DNA of 64,000 bases from Parasponia andersonii (Eukaryota; Streptophyta; Magnoliopsida; Rosales; Cannabaceae): contig JXTB01000020.1 in NCBI GenBank assembly GCA_002914805.1, positions 1,723,918 to 1,787,917 on the forward strand, read 5' to 3'. The position numbers and the translations under genes were made by a program. Below are positions 59,694-64,000 of the stretch, piece after piece (the first letter of the stretch is position 1; every line of letters starts with the position of its first letter). A model generated the notes under the pieces. It saw nothing but the letters and a program-made list of their open reading frames with translations. It had not been told where the DNA came from and did no database searches.

Positions 59694-60857
59694 TACTTTG
59701 TATATAAGGAAACAGGTCCTCTGTGATGTTAAATATACTTAGAGAAATAGAATCAAAGTGTTCTTTTGTTTATTATGAGAATATGTTATGTATATATTAG
59801 TTGATATAATTGGTGACTGATTATATGATATCTTTAGTAATGGTTTTTATTATAAAATGATATTAAAAGCAAATTGGATGTCATGACTAGGCCTTTAAGC
59901 ACATCAAACATGCCTTGAAGAGGAAATCTACCTTTTACCTTATTTTGTATTTCGTGGACTCAAGATAGTATCATAAGAATGTAAGCATATGATTGTATAT
60001 ATTAAAGATAATATATCTATAACATTGAGTTTTATATATTTGAAAATTGTATATGTCATTTTTATGAGACATGTAATATTTTTATTTCAAAAAAAATATA
60101 TAATTATTTACAGGTTATAGTTTTAATGAAAAATCTTATACCCCAAACATTATTTATTTTAAAAAGGGATAAGGAACTTATCTTGCTGATCTAGTAGGGA
60201 AATAGGGTGAAATTCCTTGAGGTTAAGTCTAAGACAAGATAGGCCAACCAAGAGAGAGGTCAAATCCCTTGAGGTTAATTCCAAAATAGGATAAGCCTCC
60301 AACGATATTTATTAAGAGGATACATACTATGTCACTGAGTTAGGAATTATATATACCAAGGAGGGAGCCCAAACATGATTTAAATATTAATATATTCTAA
60401 TGAAATTAAGGGTAAAAAGATTAATAAGTTTTATGTACAAATTGTTCACCAACATATATAGATTTCCATTTGCTAGGCCATTGCTCATTTAGTTCTTGTG
60501 ATGTAGATGATCCGAATTAGGACTAATGTTGACTGAGCTGTTTTCACTCCAATACTATTCATATACTAGTTTTAAACTAAAGAAAAGATTTTTTGAGAAT
60601 CTTGTGTATATTTTTACTATGTATATATATATAGCTGATCCTATAGGAGATGTCAACAGTAGAAAAACCATGTTTTGTAATATACATATTGTAAATACTT
60701 TTGTAATATAAAAAGGATATATTACTGATATTTTTCAAAACCGAACAGAAAAGTTTAAATTTATCCTATTCTTTCTACTTTTTCCAAAGTTAATGAAAGT
60801 GAGTTAGCACTGTGTAGCTTTCCTATGTATAAGTTAGGATATTTATACGTAATACAG
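58553..60857. other. Unexplained 2.3-kb insertion inside TNP2 of CACTA 4
   Basis: Non-coding AT-rich DNA with TA repeats stands between two parts of one TNP2 gene. 58930-59150 reads like a plant 5' leader (purine/pyrimidine-rich, then CAACAACAAG|GTAAAAG, a good splice donor), but no exon can be confirmed. An imperfect direct repeat (60210-60250 and 60262-60303) shares CCTTGAGGTTAA. No terminal repeats, LTR or target duplication were found, though about 55 TNP2 codons seem missing at the joint. No known family recognised. Confidence 0.4.
59658..59692. repeat. (TA)n microsatellite
   Basis: About 17 TA units in a row. A shorter TA run lies at 58551-58569. Confidence 0.9.
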
Positions 60858-62688
60858 CTAGGGGGTATTACAGAGAGTGTACTCTACATGAGGTATAATC
60901 AACTTATTTCCTTCTTCTACAATATGTAACTCTGATATGATATTCAAATCTTCTAAGTCACTCTTTGCATTTTTTGTGCTTTTAGATTTTCCTTCGATAC
61001 CTAATATTGTACCAAGAATACTATTGTACACATTTTTCTCAATATGCATAATATCGAGATTGTGCCTTAGTTTTAGTGATGACCAATACTCAAAGTCAAA
61101 AAATATACTATTCTTTCTCAAGTTGAGTTCTTTGCTGTCTCTTTTTCATTTCATCCCACCATATTTTGGACGTTTACTTGGCACATCAGGTCTCATGTGA
61201 TTGAGTTATTATAGAATATCTTTATTGGAAAATACTGTTGGTGGATTTCTTCTCTATATCTTCCTATCAAATAGTTAACTTCTTCAAAATGTATGAGATT
61301 TCTCAAGGAAATGTCTATGCCCCACATAACAAGTCTTTATTCTTAAACGTATTGATAGAGTATCTTTATTACATGTGAAACATGTTTTGTATCCTTGTCC
61401 ACTCTATCCATATAAACTATTACGAGGTGGAAAATTATTTACAGTCTATATTAATGCAACTTGCATCTAAAATATTATGTTATCAGCAACATCTCTTGTT
61501 TCAACTCTAACATGCCATAAACTTCAACTTATCCACTAATGGCCTTAGAAATACATCATTGTTCTTTCCAGGAGATTGCGATCTAGGAATGAAAAAGGAC
61601 ATCATAAAATAAGACTCTTTTATGCATAGCCATAAATGAAGATTATAAGTAGTCAAAACTACTAGCCACATACTATAAGACAAACTCATGTTGCCTAATG
61701 GATTGAACCTATTTGCAGCCAATCCTAAGTGGACATTCTGTGGTTTTTAAGCAAAATATAGATACTTCATATCAAAATCTGTCAATACTTCATCTTCCAC
61801 AGGATGTCTCAATATCCCTTCTTTATTTGAATGACCCTTAAAATGCCACTTCATTTCTTTTGCATTGTGGCTAGACCCATACAGACGCTTTAATCGTGAT
61901 GTTAATGGAAAATACTGTAATACTTTATGAGGTACCTTCTTCCCCTTTATATTTTTGTCAACTCAACGACTCATCCCACCAATAGGACAATTCTCTATGT
62001 GACCACTCTCCTTCCAAAATAATGCATAGTCATATTAGCATACATGAATCAGCTAGTACCACAAACCCAACTTAGGCATCTAATTCTTCGCATCATAATA
62101 CAATCATGGTATCTTATTTTCAGCTAGAAATATATCCTTCAATAACTTTAGTAAATTGTCAAATGAATTATTAGTCCACTTATGCATTACTTTCAAATGC
62201 ATAAGTTTGATTAAAAAGTTCAAAGATGACTAATTGATACATCCTGGATACAACTCAGCTTTCACTTCAGAGAATAACTCATCATATTATTGGTCAGATA
62301 CAGATGGCCCTACTACCATATCATCTCCCATATCATCTTCATTTTCACCATCATCTACATTTCCTGGCCTAATGAAATCTCGCAATATGTCCATCATCTC
62401 ATCTGACAGATCAACATTTTCTACGTGAACATCATTACAAGAAAGGTGAATCTCAATAACTTCTCCATGAAAGATGTAGTTAGTGTAGGATGAATCAAAC
62501 TCATTGTCTATCAAATATGCTTTTAGCATTTCAACAATCTGATGCAACATATTTCGACATATTAGACAAGGGCATCTCACTTTGCCTTAGTTATTAGCAT
62601 ATTTTTTAGCCCTTTCAACAAATATAATTTCACCATTCCAATATACATGATACCAATAATCTTTTAAATATATCCAACTCTTATCCAT
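60858..62688 (-). pseudogene. TNP2 N-terminal and central part of CACTA 4
   Basis: It starts with ATG at 62688 (MDKSWIYLKDYW) and 'VRCPCLICRNM' of the transposase-associated domain. Next come an acidic stretch, 'LNFLIKLMHLKVMHKWTNNS' (near 62180), 'ANRFNPLGNMSLSYSMW' and 'PRSQSPGKNNDVFLRPLVDKL' (61507-61722), and 'RHNLDIMHIEKNVYNSILGT' (near 61060). The order is that of TNP2. The protein trace stops at 60858, where the foreign DNA begins. Several stops and frameshifts are present. Confidence 0.75.
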
Positions 62689-62700
62689 ATGCATCTTCAC

Positions 62701-63410
62701 TGTTATTTTTCATAATAACTTAGTGTTCAAATAGAATAGTTTATGGATAACCATGTAAAACATGTCTTAAATCCACCTTATCACACTATTTCTAAAGGTT
62801 AAGGCCTTATCCTATTCGAGATTACTTTGTTATGTTGTCCATCATTCACTCAAACATTGTTTTATTCATGCCGAAATTTCTCTAGCATCTCCCCACAACT
62901 CCCCTAAGTATACTACATATATGTACACATCTGAAGAACATTGAGAGATACTACCGGAACTCAACCAAAGAACAATATTTATAAGTTAACAATAATTCAT
63001 AACATGTAGTCCCAAACTGTCCAAACAAAATAGTTTAGAAATTGATATCGAGATGCGTAAGCTCTCATCAACTTGTAAACAGGTTTAAGATAATTTCTTA
63101 TGTGAATAAAATAATGCTGAAAATTCTAAAAAATGATTTCACTAAAAATTTTCCATAGTTTTGTAAAAAAATCAAGAACACAACAAAATTGGTATTTTAA
63201 AAATTTTCTTGAAACTTTACAAAACAAAATAAACAGGATCAATGATCTACTACCAAGCAACATGTAAAGGCATTGTATCATGTTGTGTTAAATTTTGGAG
63301 TACCTGCTAATTAAGCATCATTACGTATTTAAAAAAAAAATAAAAACAAAACTAAAAAAAAAGAAAGAGAAAATAGAATCAGTAGCGAATTAATTAGAAA
63401 TAAATTCTGT
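62701..63410. other. Non-coding, 5' side of CACTA 4 and leader of a gypsy element
   Basis: The lower part should hold the 5' leader and end of CACTA 4, but no CACTA tip was recognised. The upper part (63330-63410) is the leader downstream of the gypsy primer site. Nothing else seen. Confidence 0.35.
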
Positions 63411-64000
63411 GGCAACGACGCCGAAATTGGATATGGTCATTACATTAAAACCTTCTTATTCCTATCCTAGTTTTACCTAATATAGTGGAAATAAAAGTCA
63501 ATCCTACAAAGAATTGATCTAACTAATAAACTACTAAAACTATGGTTATATGGGGACTTTAATATAATCTAAATCTAAACTTATTAAAACTTAAAATGAA
63601 TGGAAAAAAACAAGGATAAAATAAATAGGTTAAAAATACATTGATCAATATTAAATACTTCAATAAATTAATTACCAAGTTTTACATCAATAAACATTCA
63701 AATTCTATAGCTAGAGATAATAAAAGATCTATTATCTCTAATTTTTCTTTAAATTATTTAGACAAAATAAGCTCTTCATCTAAGTCCTTTCAACTAGACA
63801 ATCTCGACCAAGCTCTCTCAATTAAATTTAGTCAATGCATTAAGACTAGGAAAATATACTAAACTAAGCAAGTCATCTCACATGCTCGGAATCCTTTAGC
63901 CTAGGTCACTAAACAATTACAAATCTAGGTCTTAAGAATAGTCATATGTATGTGATGAGGAGAATATTTACCTCTAAATCAAGTATATTTCGAGCTCAAA
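63411..64000 (-). mobile_element. Ty3/gypsy element: primer site and part of 5' LTR
   Basis: On the minus strand the LTR ends CATATCCA (63429), followed by ATTTCGGCGTCGTTGCC (63411-63427). This resembles the 'TTTGGCGCCGTTGCC' junction seen in plant gypsy elements of the Tat/Athila group. The LTR part ahead of it holds 'TGTAGGATTGACTTTTATTTCCACTATA', the kind of sequence usual near the end of such LTRs, and runs off the window end. Coding parts would lie below 63330 but none are seen, so the rest is lost. Lineage uncertain. Confidence 0.5.

Larger units (their letters stand above)
54609..62700 (-). mobile_element. CACTA (En/Spm) transposon 4, split by unexplained insertion
   Basis: The 3' end (in element orientation) is at 54609: CACTATAAGAAAATTGG on the plus strand, with repeats based on RCCRCTTTAGATA/ACTTTAAAGT behind it (54640-54850). 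Going up the minus strand come Transposase_24-like pieces (55490-56110), an acidic segment (56917-57132), DUF4216 (57190-57640), DUF4218 (57900-58545), then 2.3 kb of foreign DNA, then TNP2 and the transposase-associated domain (60858-62688). The coding parts meet in family order across the insertion, so they are taken as one element. The 5' end above 62688 was not found. All genes are damaged by stops and frameshifts. Confidence 0.7.

Noticed and set aside
60526-60711. 61-codon open frame in the unexplained insertion
   Set aside because: Low-complexity, AT-driven sequence without start context or similarity to known proteins.

Overview
The window is AT-rich nuclear DNA of a flowering plant, probably a eudicot. 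The evidence is a single-exon BAHD acyltransferase gene, plant-type Ty1/copia and Ty3/gypsy retrotransposons, CACTA (En/Spm) DNA transposons with TNP2, DUF4216 and DUF4218 domains, and MITEs. I see no bacterial gene, operon, CRISPR array, rRNA or tRNA. Only one host gene looks intact; nearly everything else is transposon remains, much of it nested.

Layout. 1-3240: 5' part of a Ty3/gypsy element on the minus strand (gag, primer site, long LTR), cut by the window edge. 3276-9683: degraded Ty1/copia element, minus strand. 9788-18002: a Tat-like Ty3/gypsy element (10401-17997, target duplication ACTTG) with an antisense coding region; a ~610-bp sequence, here called A, precedes both of its LTRs. 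19014-19255: MITE. 20302-25479: CACTA element 1, minus strand, with both ends and target duplication ATA. 25611-25701: copia scrap. 26322 to ~34960: CACTA element 2, plus strand, containing an apparent assembly duplication (28816-31298, one N at the joint) and a 287-base gap. 36691-37129: PIF/Harbinger-like MITE. 38055-39755: 1.7-kb near-perfect hairpin element. 40990-47715: long inverted-repeat element split by a copia element (41986-47500, target duplication CAAGG).

48352-49686: the host gene, an acyl-CoA-dependent BAHD acyltransferase with HXXXD and DFGWG motifs and a TATA box. 50009-52046: candidate solo gypsy LTR related to the LTR at the window start. 52885-54605: CACTA fragment 3, minus strand, split by a solo LTR (53438-54146, target duplication CTAGA) of the same family as the Tat-like element. 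54609 to ~62700: CACTA element 4, minus strand, whose TNP2 gene is split by about 2.3 kb of unexplained DNA (58553-60857). 63411-64000: primer site and LTR of another gypsy element, minus strand.

The transposon genes do not form a pathway with the host gene. In CACTA elements TNP2 and its partner proteins would act together on the terminal repeats, but every copy here is damaged. No new biological system is evident. The most unusual structures are the repeated A-ACTTG-LTR arrangement, the 1.7-kb hairpin, the nesting around 41-47.7 kb, and the insertion that splits CACTA element 4. Domain names and percentages come from reading by eye, without database searches.
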